Source: Paenibacillus sp. L3-i20
GTDB lineage: Bacteria > Bacillota > Bacilli > Paenibacillales > Paenibacillaceae
Reading direction: 5' to 3'
Assembly: GCF_022180385.2 (NCBI RefSeq)
Contig: NZ_BQME02000002.1
Coordinates: 1,550,001 to 1,614,000, forward strand
Length of the DNA stretch: 64,000 bases
Part shown: piece after piece, positions 47,327-55,522 of the stretch
Layout of the letters: the number at the start of each line of letters is the position of its first letter
How positions within the stretch are numbered: the first letter of the stretch is position 1
The notes under the pieces: generated by a model
Databases searched by the model: none
What the model saw: only the letters and a program-made list of their open reading frames with translations
Told to the model about the DNA's origin: nothing
Program-made: the position numbers and the translations under genes

Positions 47327-47363
47327 CTGCTTTCTCCTTTCTTTGCTTTGGTGTGGGCCAATT

Positions 47364-47522
47364 TCAATTCTGCAACGGCTTTCCTCGTTCCTCTGGCTCT
47401 CCTAACCTCTGCCGTTCCTCTTCCGTCAACATTCTTAAAGTAACCTCGCTATTAGCTGGTCGATCTACTTCCAAAGTTGGTCTCGCAAACGGCCTGTTTC
47501 TACGTGGTTTGGCATCCTTCAT
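47364..47522 (-). CDS. small basic phage protein
   Basis: A 52-residue protein (MKDAKPRRNRPFARPTLEVD, then TLRMLTEEERQRLGEPEERG). It starts by an ATGA overlap with the preceding 56-residue gene. Not recognised. Confidence 0.6.
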   Translation of the reverse strand: MKDAKPRRNRPFARPTLEVDRPANSEVTLRMLTEEERQRLGEPEERGKPLQN

Positions 47523-47689
47523 CGTCTGAATCCCGCTGGTCTATTCGTGTACCGTTGCGGCTTCCCTGATCTCTTTTTATCTCGACGAATCATTTCGTTT
47601 TCAGCGTTGGTCTTATCTGCTTGAGTAGCCATTGGATCATCAAATCGAATAATTGCCAGTTGGACGTTTGTAGCTTTATCCCAATCCAT
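47519..47689 (-). CDS. small basic phage protein
   Basis: A 56-residue protein (MDWDKATNVQLAIIRFDDPM, then a basic RRDKKRSGKPQRYTN tail). GGGGTGTTTGG lies before the ATG. Translationally coupled to the next gene. Similar small proteins are common upstream of phage Myb-like genes, but I cannot name a family. Confidence 0.55.
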   Translation of the reverse strand: MDWDKATNVQLAIIRFDDPMATQADKTNAENEMIRRDKKRSGKPQRYTNRPAGFRR

Positions 47690-47763
47690 TCCAAACACCC
47701 CATTTTAAGATCGTATGTTCGGTTTTATGACAGCAAGGTTCCATTAAATTAATGCTTAAGTGT

Positions 47764-48285
47764 TTATTTCGCTTTCTTCTTTTTCTCAGGTGGATTTTTT
47801 ATCGCTTGCACCACTTCTTGTTGCGTTTGATTGATTTGTATTGCCATATTCGACTTTAGCGTAAAGGCAATCTGCGCTAAAACAAATGCATCTGTTACGT
47901 TATTACTCTTATTTTCAAATCCCCATCGTTTGTAAATCGGTACTGCCATACCATCTTTCGGGGTGTTTCCCTTGCCTGTTGCAAATTTCTTGAGTTGTGA
48001 AGGCGATGCCTCAATAAAAGGGATGTTGCAACGAAATAAAGCCATTCTGATTCCCCAACCGATACCGCCAAGTTGAATGGCTTGCTGAGATGCAAAGCCA
48101 AATCCCTCTATGCAAATGATGTCATCATGCTTGATATGGGAAATGATTGAATCAATCTGTGTTGCCATACGTTTAGGATCTGTCTTGCCTTCGCCCTCGA
48201 TTTCCTTTGCTACAATTACATTCCCGTCTACGTCTAATGCCACAAAACCAGTTCGAGTCGACGGATCTAATCCAATGAACCTCAT
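47764..48285 (-). CDS. RuvC-like Holliday junction resolvase
   Basis: A 173-residue protein with an RNase H fold: FIGLDPSTRTGFVALD (first Asp), DIICIEGFGFASQQAI (Glu), and NNVTDAFVLAQIAF (last Asp). It is a phage-type RuvC homologue, likely to resolve recombination or replication intermediates together with RecT/YqaJ. The tail is Lys-rich. It overlaps the LexA-like gene by four bases. Confidence 0.85.
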   Translation of the reverse strand: MRFIGLDPSTRTGFVALDVDGNVIVAKEIEGEGKTDPKRMATQIDSIISHIKHDDIICIEGFGFASQQAIQLGGIGWGIRMALFRCNIPFIEASPSQLKKFATGKGNTPKDGMAVPIYKRWGFENKSNNVTDAFVLAQIAFTLKSNMAIQINQTQQEVVQAIKNPPEKKKKAK

Positions 48286-48716
48286 TCGCTTCCCTCCACC
48301 ATTCCGATTACCTTGATCGCTCTAGGTCCAATGCGCTCGATGTAACTTTTTTTATAAAGCTGATTAATATGCCCTTGTACAACCGAGGGGGATAACTCAA
48401 GTAATTTGGCTATCTCCCTTACGGTTGGTGAGTAGCCATTCTGTTTATTGCATGTGTCAATGACTTCAAGTACAGTAGCTTGTTTACTACTAAGTTTCCT
48501 TAACCCCTTTAAAAGTGGTTTTGGAGGAACTTTTATGTTTTGTAGTTTCAGTAACTGCTCAAACATATCAAGTACATCTGCATCAGAATATAGACCAGCG
48601 TCAACCCAACGTTCAAACTCTTCTTGGTTGTGGAAACCCACACCATTAATCACAGCTATCTTCTGCGGTCTGGACATTACATTAAGCAACCTTTGGTTAT
48701 CAAGACTCATCTTGGT
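48282..48716 (-). CDS. regulator with C-terminal LexA-like winged helix
   Basis: About 144 residues. The first half is helical (FHNQEEFERWVDAGLYSDADVLDMF). Residues 85-135 form a LexA DNA-binding-like winged helix: LSSKQATVLEVIDTCNKQNG then SPTVREIAKLLELSPSVVQGHINQL. There is no S24 peptidase domain. The start (ATG at 48716, or 48710) overlaps the preceding gene's end. Probably regulatory. Confidence 0.72.
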   Translation of the reverse strand, partial: TKMSLDNQRLLNVMSRPQKIAVINGVGFHNQEEFERWVDAGLYSDADVLDMFEQLLKLQNIKVPPKPLLKGLRKLSSKQATVLEVIDTCNKQNGYSPTVREIAKLLELSPSVVQGHINQLYKKSYIERIGPRAIKVIGMVEGSE

Positions 48717-49239
48717 CATTACCATCACCATCAACCCCCACATTTTGACTCGCTTTTTTTGGATCAAGCATTAAGATTTCACTTTCCCCTCGTCGAAGGA
48801 ATAAGGCTATACAATCCTCTTTTGATAGCTCATAAGATCTCAAGTAGCCGCCACGCTGTCTCACCCAACGTTCAGCTAGTGCTTTATCAAGGGTGTAGCT
48901 TATCCAGTCAGTTTCATTTTGACGGTGTGCCCTATAAGCAACGATTTGATTAGGTAATAAATTAAATGCTGTTAACTCCGATGGTTTCATGATCGAGGTT
49001 AAACGGCTTTCCCTTTTGTCGTCGCTAAACAGTCGCTTCCACTGATTTAAATCACTATGACCTGAATAGCTAACCCAAAGTGTAGAGAGTACAAACCAAT
49101 ACCAGTAATTACTAAATACTTCTTTGCATTTATCGAATGAAAAAATAGCAGTGGGAGTACCTTCATACTTTAAAATTATCTCTATAGCTTTGCGTTCATC
49201 TTTCGTACTACCTTTCCAGTCTTTGCTGATGTCATTCAT
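48700..49239 (-). CDS. phage protein with ADP-ribosyltransferase-like motifs
   Basis: A 179-residue protein of unknown family. The second half has the order of motifs found in R-S-E class ADP-ribosyltransferases: Arg103 in IVAYRAHR, a Ser-aromatic-Thr turn at DWISYTLDKALAERW (114-116), and E152-S-E154 in RRGESEILML (ExE). The N-terminal 90 residues are helical and unknown. This is inference from motif order only. It overlaps neighbours at both ends within the early operon. Confidence 0.5.
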   Translation of the reverse strand: MNDISKDWKGSTKDERKAIEIILKYEGTPTAIFSFDKCKEVFSNYWYWFVLSTLWVSYSGHSDLNQWKRLFSDDKRESRLTSIMKPSELTAFNLLPNQIVAYRAHRQNETDWISYTLDKALAERWVRQRGGYLRSYELSKEDCIALFLRRGESEILMLDPKKASQNVGVDGDGNDQDES

Positions 49240-49543
49240 CTTGGCTTACCTCCTCTTTGGGGGATAGCGCCATACATGCAATTCGTCCTTTATCAATCAT
49301 TATTGTAGGTGTGATTTTCATTGGCCCGATAGAGGATGCATAGTGATTTTCGTCAGCGTAGATGCGTAATGCTTTCCGCAGTCTCTCTATCTCCCCATCC
49401 TTGTCTGCTATCTCCTTATGAGCTTCCTCCGTAATGGAAATAAGAGACTCAAACGCTTTAGCAGTAGTATCCATTGCATATTCCTTCAGATGCTCAATAC
49501 GGTATCTTGCTTCGCTCATGACTTGCTGGATATCCCCGTTCAT
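49232..49543 (-). CDS. hypothetical coiled-coil phage protein
   Basis: A 103-residue protein with a long helix (ARYRIEHLKEYAMDTTAKAF, EEAHKEIADKDGEIERLRKAL). TAGGAGGTAACGAT precedes the ATG, which overrides the longer open frame. Function unknown. Confidence 0.65.
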   Translation of the reverse strand: MNGDIQQVMSEARYRIEHLKEYAMDTTAKAFESLISITEEAHKEIADKDGEIERLRKALRIYADENHYASSIGPMKITPTIMIDKGRIACMALSPKEEVSQDE

Positions 49544-49562
49544 ATCGTTACCTCCTAATTGA

Positions 49563-49868
49563 TTATGCGGATCCAAACTCTCGTAAAATAAACTCTTTAA
49601 CCTTTGCAATTTCACTATCTTGTATAAGAATCTTTTCTTCGGAATGTGTTGCATGAAAACTTATGGTGTCATGTACATACTCAGGGACTAGTTTCTCTAT
49701 ATCTTCGGGATACTCTACAATTTCTTCCCAATCCGCCCAATGCGAGGCTACTTCTTTGCTGATCTCAAATTCCAATTCTTTGCTCTCTTTAGGAATAGGT
49801 AGCTTTTGCCAACAACAAGAACATAGATTCTTCACGGTTTTATATTTCACGGTAACTGTATGACTCAC
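49563..49868 (-). CDS. hypothetical phage protein with CxxC pair
   Basis: A 101-residue protein. KNLCSCCWQKLPIP gives a single Cys cluster near residue 16-19; the rest is acidic. GAGGAGGAATCAACG precedes the GTG/ATG start. A lone zinc site is possible. Not recognised. Confidence 0.6.
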   Translation of the reverse strand: MSHTVTVKYKTVKNLCSCCWQKLPIPKESKELEFEISKEVASHWADWEEIVEYPEDIEKLVPEYVHDTISFHATHSEEKILIQDSEIAKVKEFILREFGSA

Positions 49869-49884
49869 GTTGATTCCTCCTCGA

Positions 49885-50151
49885 CTAATCCATTTCTGTT
49901 ATCTTCACATCCAAGATTTTCTCAAGAAGTAGCTTTCCAGCATCGGTAAGACAATAGATAATCGCATCAAACTGTTTAAACTGTTTTGCGTAACCTTTTG
50001 AAACTAACTCTTCCCAACTCGGGCACTGTTCGTCACCATTGTTAAAATAATTCCTGTATGCTCTGTACTTACCTCGCTTTACATGCTTCTTGTCGTATCC
50101 TATGCAATGTTTCATTTCATCGATCTGATTAAGTGTTATTGTTTCGCTCAT
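49885..50151 (-). CDS. hypothetical phage protein
   Basis: An 88-residue protein (MKHCIGYDKKHVKRGKYRAY, NGDEQCPSWEELVSKGYA, AIIYCLTDAGKLLLEKIL). The last part looks like a winged-helix wing and helix. AGGAATCGGC precedes the ATG. Not recognised. Confidence 0.6.
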   Translation of the reverse strand: MSETITLNQIDEMKHCIGYDKKHVKRGKYRAYRNYFNNGDEQCPSWEELVSKGYAKQFKQFDAIIYCLTDAGKLLLEKILDVKITEMD

Positions 50152-50165
50152 GCCGATTCCTCCAT

Positions 50166-51044
50166 TTACTTTTTCCCGTCAAGCTTACGAGCCAACTTGA
50201 TAAGTTCCTCCATCTCTTCGTCACTTACTTTTTCAGAAGTTGAATTTTCAGAGACAATAGGAATATGTTGTTTACCTGAACGTCCTTGATAACTCGTTCC
50301 TTGCACCGGCTTTTCATAGATATGTTCTTTCTTGGTTTTGCCCTCCGAAATAAATCCCTTTAAAGTATTAATGGCGTACTTGATCGATTTATCCGAACCT
50401 TTTTTTATAGCTGCTTCAATTACTTCAATATCCACTACTCCGATAAAAGAGAATATCTCTTCAAGTTCGTATAAAGTGTACTTTTTAATCTCACATTGCT
50501 TAACGAGAGCGTGGATTTTATCTTTAAAAGATTCAATTTCATTAAACGAAAGTACGGGCGGTGTATACTCTCTTTCTTTATTTTCCTTTCCTTTAATTTC
50601 TTTTCCTTTCCTTTCCTTTAAGGCATCGTTATCCACAGCGTCTGCATCTTTTTTTGATGCATTCGCATTTTTCGGTCCTTTATTCCATCTAGCATCGGCT
50701 GCTTTTTTAGCTTTTTCAGAACGTTCGTTCTTCAATTCCATTCTGATTAGCAATGAATTACTCCAAAAATATTTGCCATCAGATGAAAATAAATTAAATT
50801 CATTAATACAGTCGTCCACAAATGATGCAATTGCATGTGAATTCGAATGCATTTGCATTGCATACGCATTGAATGCGTATTTACTATGCATGTCCAATTT
50901 ATACTCATCAGCATCACGCATCATTTCAACTAAAATCCAATACCAACCATAACCCTCAGAGCCGTAGACACCACGCATGGCTGTAATTTTTGGATCATGC
51001 CTAGCATTGCTATCATGCGAAAAATAATAAGCTTCTTTTGCCAA
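50166..51044 (-). CDS. phage replisome organiser (DUF4373/Lin1244-type N-domain)
   Basis: A 292-residue protein. The N-terminal 110 residues (AYYFSHDSNARHDPKI, GSEGYGWYWILVEMMRD) match the Lin1244/Lin1753 (DUF4373) domain of phage replication initiators. A charged linker and a helical C-terminal half (LYELEEIFSFIGVVDIEVIEAAIKKGSDKS then YAINTL) resemble DnaD-like domains. It probably recruits the host helicase to the element's origin. The gene is GC-poor with long A runs. It belongs to the early operon. Confidence 0.82.
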   Translation of the reverse strand: MAKEAYYFSHDSNARHDPKITAMRGVYGSEGYGWYWILVEMMRDADEYKLDMHSKYAFNAYAMQMHSNSHAIASFVDDCINEFNLFSSDGKYFWSNSLLIRMELKNERSEKAKKAADARWNKGPKNANASKKDADAVDNDALKERKGKEIKGKENKEREYTPPVLSFNEIESFKDKIHALVKQCEIKKYTLYELEEIFSFIGVVDIEVIEAAIKKGSDKSIKYAINTLKGFISEGKTKKEHIYEKPVQGTSYQGRSGKQHIPIVSENSTSEKVSDEEMEELIKLARKLDGKK

Positions 51045-51059
51045 CCTTCCCTCCCCCTC

Positions 51060-51245
51060 TTACCTGTCATCCCGCAGCCATATAATGCGCCGCTCATAGT
51101 TTACTTTTACAGGTGTAAAGCCTGGATTCCCACGCTGGAAGTAAACAGCAACCTCACGCCTAAACTCTTCCCGATCAGTATGGTAGAGCGCCCATATGCG
51201 CTCCCCCACACCTGATTGTGCCAATGGCTTATTGTTATCTATCAT
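51060..51245 (-). CDS. small hypothetical phage protein
   Basis: A 61-residue protein (GVGERIWALYHTDREEFRRE, VYFQRGNPGFTPVKVNYER). It overlaps the HNH-like gene by four bases (ATGA). Small proteins like this are frequent near phage replication genes. Not recognised. Confidence 0.62.
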   Translation of the reverse strand: MIDNNKPLAQSGVGERIWALYHTDREEFRREVAVYFQRGNPGFTPVKVNYERRIIWLRDDR

Positions 51246-51589
51246 CGTGATAAGCCCTTTAGATAAGTAGTTGTTCCAATCTCGAGTACCGACCGTTTGA
51301 AGCGTATCCCTGCCGGCTCTCTATCAAGCCATAAGTGGCATGCATTGCAAGCATGGAACAAATCATCAACTGTAGTTTTATGAGGTATTATGCGTCTGCC
51401 GATGGTGTGCGCCCTTTCAGTTGCTTGTGCTCCCTTACAAAGATGTCTGACCTCACATAATCCACCTGAACGTTGTTTAAGATGCTTGTCTACTTTGTTG
51501 GAGATATCGCCCATCTGGCGTTGAGTTGGCTTTGTTCGTACCTTTCGAACCTGTTCCTCTTTAGAGTAAGGACGAAAGGGGAGGCTCAT
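51242..51589 (-). CDS. HNH-like zinc protein of the recombination module
   Basis: A 115-residue basic protein. GGLCEVRHLCKGAQATERAH then LFHACNACHLWLDREPAGI give two Cys pairs around a His-containing beta turn, the arrangement of HNH nuclease folds. It sits directly after recT with a four-base overlap, so nicking or junction processing in recombination is plausible. Catalytic residues are not confirmed. Confidence 0.65.
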   Translation of the reverse strand: MSLPFRPYSKEEQVRKVRTKPTQRQMGDISNKVDKHLKQRSGGLCEVRHLCKGAQATERAHTIGRRIIPHKTTVDDLFHACNACHLWLDREPAGIRFKRSVLEIGTTTYLKGLSR

Positions 51590-52437
51590 TCCTGACCATC
51601 CTCTGCCACATCTACGTACTCAGCGCTCCAATCTGTAACGTCAATAACTTCCGACATATCGACGTTTTCAGGCACTTCCCGCTTGATCGTGCCATCTGCA
51701 CTAAGTTGACGGGCGAACTCTGTTGATTTCGGAGCGTACTTCAAGGCTTCTTTCAAAACTGTCTTTTTTGCCATGCCTGGGAAGTCTGTTTTCCACGGTG
51801 AGCTATGACCCTTTTTTACTGCTTGGGAATACTGCTGTGAGTGTTTTTCTATGCGATCTGTTGACCATACAACGAAATCACTTCCTCCATTATGAAGATG
51901 ATAGACAGCATAGTATTTAATTGGGTCTCCTTCGGGTTCATCTGCTGGAACGTGTATGAGGTCTTTAAACAACCCGTACTTAAAATCAAATTTGTCATTA
52001 ATGTAAACCTCATGGGCGTAAATAGCCTTGTACTTATCAGTTCGTAATGCGAGTTCTATGAGCCCTTTATAACCAATTTCGAACCGCGCTTCGTCAATCC
52101 ATTTCTCTTTTCCATCAATCACACGCTTGTTTTTTGATGGAATAAGATAGGCTTGTCCAAGTGGTGTATTCGGCTCAAGACCTAACTGAGCTGATTGCAT
52201 AAGAGCGGCTATAATGCTCATTTGATCACATTGCATGAGTTTAGGATTAGTGCGAACAATTGTTGTAGCTATGCGGACGAATCGCTGTACGCCTACCTGT
52301 TCAGGAAGCGCACGTGCAAATTCACCTTCTAACGTTTTGATAAGATCAAAGACCGTCTTTTCCTTCTTTTCAGGTACATTCCCCGTTGCTTGAGCAAGTT
52401 GGTTTTTTATAATTGTTTGATCTACTGCACCAGCCAT
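51586..52437 (-). CDS. recT: RecT-family single-strand annealing protein
   Basis: A 283-residue protein: FARALPEQVGVQRFVRIATTIVRTNPKLMQCD, IAALMQSAQLGLEPNTPLGQAYLIP, and ARFEIGYKGLIELALR are RecT/YqaK signatures. It pairs complementary strands on ends resected by its partner exonuclease. It follows the YqaJ gene without a gap, so the two form the usual exonuclease/annealase operon. Confidence 0.95.
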   Translation of the reverse strand: MAGAVDQTIIKNQLAQATGNVPEKKEKTVFDLIKTLEGEFARALPEQVGVQRFVRIATTIVRTNPKLMQCDQMSIIAALMQSAQLGLEPNTPLGQAYLIPSKNKRVIDGKEKWIDEARFEIGYKGLIELALRTDKYKAIYAHEVYINDKFDFKYGLFKDLIHVPADEPEGDPIKYYAVYHLHNGGSDFVVWSTDRIEKHSQQYSQAVKKGHSSPWKTDFPGMAKKTVLKEALKYAPKSTEFARQLSADGTIKREVPENVDMSEVIDVTDWSAEYVDVAEDGQE

Positions 52438-53307
52438 TTATTCATCTCCTCCAATAACTCGAAATGCACGGCTCTTTTTGCCAGTCTTCCAAGTGAACCT
52501 TAAATCACCTTGCCAATAGGCCTTTTCAGCATCGCCCATCATTCCTTTAATTTGATTCTTTGCTGTATCTTCAATCATTTCTGCGTTCTTCTTAGCTGCC
52601 CTAGCTAAGTCAAGATTCCTAATAATTTCAAACGCTTCTACAGGCAAATCAACACTTTTGTCGTCTTGAGATTGTGGGTACATATCTTTGAGGTATTCAG
52701 TATCTTGGTGTGAAAAAGCTGGAGGTTCCTTTGCTAAAACGTTGTTTTTCCAAAAACCATGTTCAACATCAATGAGGTTCTTAATTAGTTCCTCATCTCT
52801 TTCGATCACTCGCCATTGAAAGTCCCAGCCACCTATCAAAACGGCGATATACCACCGATCCGCACCAGTGACAGCCATATAATGATTGCATTGGAGGATA
52901 TATTCTGTAGGTGCCTGCGTTCCTTCCCAGTCACCTTTTGCGTATTCGCTTGTGTTTTTACACTCAAGCCCTGCGTTTTGACCAGGTAGCCAACGATCAA
53001 TGTTCGCAAGCATAAAGGAGTGTTCACGATGCTGGAAGATTGCGTTCTGCTTCCACGCTTTCATGCCGGTATCTTCTACAAACCAATCGGCAATCAGAGA
53101 CTCTAGCTTGCGTCCTGCAAGCATTTTTGGGTTATCTTCAAGTGGCGGTAACTCACCGATTTTGTCTAAATAAACAGCCATAGGGGACTTATACCGACTA
53201 AGGCGACATAATGCCGCAACATCACTTCCACCGATCCCTTTTCGCCGCCAGTCGAGCCAATCGTCCATAGACATGTTCCTTGTGTCAGCGAGTCTTAAGG
53301 CGTTCAT
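52438..53307 (-). CDS. YqaJ-type viral exonuclease
   Basis: About 289 residues. WRRKGIGGSDVAALCRLSRYKSP, then MLAGRKLESLIADWF, NIDRWL and GLECKNTS (Asp...Glu-x-Lys) match the YqaJ/lambda-Exo fold. It should resect DNA 5'-3' to load RecT. The C-terminal region is extended and helical. GATGGAGGACTGAA precedes the ATG; the preceding zinc-ribbon gene ends inside that site. Confidence 0.93.
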   Translation of the reverse strand: MNALRLADTRNMSMDDWLDWRRKGIGGSDVAALCRLSRYKSPMAVYLDKIGELPPLEDNPKMLAGRKLESLIADWFVEDTGMKAWKQNAIFQHREHSFMLANIDRWLPGQNAGLECKNTSEYAKGDWEGTQAPTEYILQCNHYMAVTGADRWYIAVLIGGWDFQWRVIERDEELIKNLIDVEHGFWKNNVLAKEPPAFSHQDTEYLKDMYPQSQDDKSVDLPVEAFEIIRNLDLARAAKKNAEMIEDTAKNQIKGMMGDAEKAYWQGDLRFTWKTGKKSRAFRVIGGDE

Positions 53308-53308
53308 T

Positions 53309-53509
53309 TCAGTCCTCCATCCCTGCGCTTTTTTCTTCTGCACCTATTCGTTGCATTAGGCAGCGTGTATCGCAAAATAGTTCATCTTCTAAAACAACAA
53401 CTTCATCACCAAGGAATATTTCAGCTCTACACTTCTCGCATTTACCTACGAGTGCTGCAGGCTTTTCTTGAGAATCGGGTAGTCCATATGCAAAACGGTC
53501 AAAATTCAT
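53309..53509 (-). CDS. small zinc-ribbon-like protein
   Basis: A 66-residue protein with CEKCRAEIFLGDEVVVLE and FCDTRCLMQRIG, two Cys pairs around a beta hairpin typical of a small zinc ribbon. It is coupled to the upstream membrane protein by an ATGA overlap. Role unknown. Confidence 0.7.
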   Translation of the reverse strand: MNFDRFAYGLPDSQEKPAALVGKCEKCRAEIFLGDEVVVLEDELFCDTRCLMQRIGAEEKSAGMED

Positions 53510-53685
53510 AAATACACATACCTTAGTGCGATAATCATGAAGTACAAACCAAGCAAAAGAAGATTCGATGCAATCATAGAACGTGTTGGGTTGTAAGATC
53601 CTGCGGCAAATCTAATTAACTGAATGAAGAAATATAAGCTACAACTGAAACAAACAATGACAAACAGAATATTGATAATTTCCAA
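53506..53685 (-). CDS. small two-helix membrane protein
   Basis: A 59-residue protein with a TTG start after AAGGGAAGAG. Two membrane helices (INILFVIVCFSCSLYFFIQL and LLLLGLYFMIIALRYVYL) flank a polar turn. Its stop overlaps the start of the zinc-ribbon gene. Function unknown. Confidence 0.6.
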   Translation of the reverse strand: MEIINILFVIVCFSCSLYFFIQLIRFAAGSYNPTRSMIASNLLLLGLYFMIIALRYVYL

Positions 53686-53779
53686 CTCAACTCTTCCCTT
53701 CTTGCCAGTTACCGTGTATACTGGCTGTGATTTGTTTGTTATGTGGCCCTAAGCGACTCCGACATCGCTATGGGTCTTT

Positions 53780-54037
53780 TTAGTCTCCAATGGGACCATC
53801 TACCACGATTGTTTTGTATTGATAGACTACTGGTGTATCTTCAATTCCATCGATGCTACAAATCAATTCCTCGTCCTCGCCGATGATCCGCAACTCATAT
53901 TTTGACTCATTAACTACCGGCTCAATTTCAATAATTGCACGGCCGTAAGCTTCTTTTCCTACCTCGAACTTAAGCATTGTTGTTGGTAAAAAGATCGTAA
54001 CTGCATGAATAATCGTTTCTTTTTCCACTGCTTTCAT
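53780..54037 (-). CDS. hypothetical phage protein
   Basis: An 85-residue beta-rich acidic protein (IIEIEPVVNESKYELRIIGED, EELICSIDGIEDTPVVYQY). AAAAGGAGATGAAAGC gives a strong site before the ATG. It follows the MazF-like gene by 52 bases. Not an evident antitoxin. Confidence 0.62.
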   Translation of the reverse strand: MKAVEKETIIHAVTIFLPTTMLKFEVGKEAYGRAIIEIEPVVNESKYELRIIGEDEELICSIDGIEDTPVVYQYKTIVVDGPIGD

Positions 54038-54089
54038 CTCCTTTTTGGGCTCAAATAGCCGATTTTGGCAAAAAAATAATAAGCTAATG

Positions 54090-54440
54090 CTACTTCGATC
54101 GTTCTACTGGCACTAAAGCTAGGCTTACTTTAATAGCTCTATCGATACGCTTCATGATGTAATCAGGAGCTACACCAACAAGTGACTCCAAGCGCTTTTT
54201 ATCAAGTGTGCGAAGCTGCTCTAGCATAACTACCGACGACTTTTTTAATCCAAACTCCTGACCAAGATAGACGTGAGTTGGAAGATGCTTTTTAATTGAG
54301 TCTGTAAGAGCTGCCACAATTACAGTAGGTGAAAACTCATTGCCAACATCATTTTGGATAATCAGTACCGGTCTACTACCCGACTGTTCTGCTCCTTCTC
54401 CAGCTCCGAACGTTGAATACCAAATCTCACCACGCCTCAT
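54090..54440 (-). CDS. PemK/MazF-type endoribonuclease toxin
   Basis: A 116-residue protein of full family length. RRGEIWYSTFGAGEGAEQSGSRPVLIIQND and TVIVAALTDS, then HVYLG and VVMLEQLRTLDKKRL are MazF/NdoA signatures. It should cut mRNA at a short motif. The usual MazE-type antitoxin gene is not immediately upstream; a 49-residue protein of unknown type is there, and an AbrB-fold protein lies 1.1 kb away. GGAGAATAACCCT precedes the ATG. Confidence 0.88.
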   Translation of the reverse strand: MRRGEIWYSTFGAGEGAEQSGSRPVLIIQNDVGNEFSPTVIVAALTDSIKKHLPTHVYLGQEFGLKKSSVVMLEQLRTLDKKRLESLVGVAPDYIMKRIDRAIKVSLALVPVERSK

Positions 54441-54444
54441 AGGG

Positions 54445-54594
54445 TTATTCTCCTTTCAATTTTAATTTGATAATATCTCGCCAAGTCCCCACCTTGTAGT
54501 GCTGCAAAAATTGCTCAAATGTGATTCCAAGTGTCAACCTGATATCTCGGTTTACAAAGTAGTTGCCAAGATAATTTAAAAGTTCATCCGACAT
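54445..54594 (-). CDS. small hypothetical protein upstream of the MazF-like toxin
   Basis: A 49-residue protein (MSDELLNYLGNYFVNRDIRL, then FEQFLQHYKVGTWRDIIKLK). GGAGGGTTTTAG precedes the ATG. It ends four bases before the toxin gene. It is the best placed candidate antitoxin but has no MazE-like DNA-binding start, so this is only a possibility. Confidence 0.6.
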   Translation of the reverse strand: MSDELLNYLGNYFVNRDIRLTLGITFEQFLQHYKVGTWRDIIKLKLKGE

Positions 54595-54742
54595 CTAAAA
54601 CCCTCCATGCATTTAATCGCATCTTGTAACGGCAGTATTGTTTATATGCATGAGCACCTAACTTTGGCATACAATCTGCTTTTGCTCTCTCCTCTAGTTG
54701 GCTAAAGTACATACATTTGTTTAGTAGTTGGAGTTTAGTCAG
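54584..54742 (-). CDS. small basic phage protein (CTG start)
   Basis: A 52-residue frame (KLQLLNKCMYFSQLEERAKA, then LGAHAYKQYCRYKMRLNAWR). AGAGAGGAGATATTCTA precedes a CTG that would be the start; no ATG/GTG/TTG is near. Its stop overlaps the next gene's start, as expected in a tight operon. The sequence looks coding, but the start is unusual. Confidence 0.45.
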   Translation of the reverse strand: MTKLQLLNKCMYFSQLEERAKADCMPKLGAHAYKQYCRYKMRLNAWRVLDVG

Positions 54743-54757
54743 TAGAATATCTCCTCT

Positions 54758-55522
54758 CTATTTGGGATCAATCTTATAACGGATAGCCATTTCTTTAACA
54801 ATTGCTAGATAAATTTCTGTTAACCTAGCATCTTGAGCAATTGCATCCATTTTTGTAACCTTGTCCACTTTCGATTTTGATACCCCTTCAAATGCCATTC
54901 CTTTTTGAATGTTGGTAACACGGATCGAGAGTTTACATTTCGCTCGTTCTTCCAGTTGGTCGTAACTTTCGTTGCGAACATCCTGGTATGCTTCGTGTCC
55001 TCCACGCTGTATTGCAATTTTATTAATAAGTGCGTTCACCTTACTGCGCCATTCGGTTGGATTAAGGCTCAATACTTCTGTGATATGTTCCTGCTTGTCC
55101 TCTACTGCCGAAAGCCTACGATCTTGTTCGAGTGCCTGTGTCGCTATTGCCGCAAGCATCTCAGCTCCCGTCATAGGTGGAAGAGATTTCTGTTTAACCG
55201 AATAGTAATCATCAATCAACATTTCATAAGCTTCCCATGCTTGATCGGTATTTAGTGACTTAGCATGCATCCATGCTCCTTTTTCGGACCAGAGGTAGAG
55301 TTTACTCACTCTGCTAACCGATACGGAATTTGCGTATTGGTTTCCGAACTGTTTTAATTCATCGCCTTCGATTACGAAATAATGTTTACCAGGAACATAA
55401 CGATCTTTGTTAGCGTTAAAGTTTTCTGATACCCTGCGACCGTCCGTACCGAATGATTCTGCAAGCTGCGATGTCGTCAACACTCGCTGACCTTGATGTT
55501 CCACAGGAGTTAACTTACTCAT
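54758..55522 (-). CDS. ORF6N-domain phage antirepressor-like protein
   Basis: A 254-residue protein. The N-terminal domain (VEHQGQRVLTTSQLAESFGTD, NFNANKDRYVPGKHYFVIEG, LYLWSEKGAWMHAKSLNT) is the ORF6N domain of phage antirepressors. The middle is helical and the end basic (EERAKCKLSIRVTNIQKG). It may titrate or displace the repressor at the switch next door. The start at 55522 overlaps the AbrB-like gene by four bases. Confidence 0.85.
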   Translation of the reverse strand: MSKLTPVEHQGQRVLTTSQLAESFGTDGRRVSENFNANKDRYVPGKHYFVIEGDELKQFGNQYANSVSVSRVSKLYLWSEKGAWMHAKSLNTDQAWEAYEMLIDDYYSVKQKSLPPMTGAEMLAAIATQALEQDRRLSAVEDKQEHITEVLSLNPTEWRSKVNALINKIAIQRGGHEAYQDVRNESYDQLEERAKCKLSIRVTNIQKGMAFEGVSKSKVDKVTKMDAIAQDARLTEIYLAIVKEMAIRYKIDPK

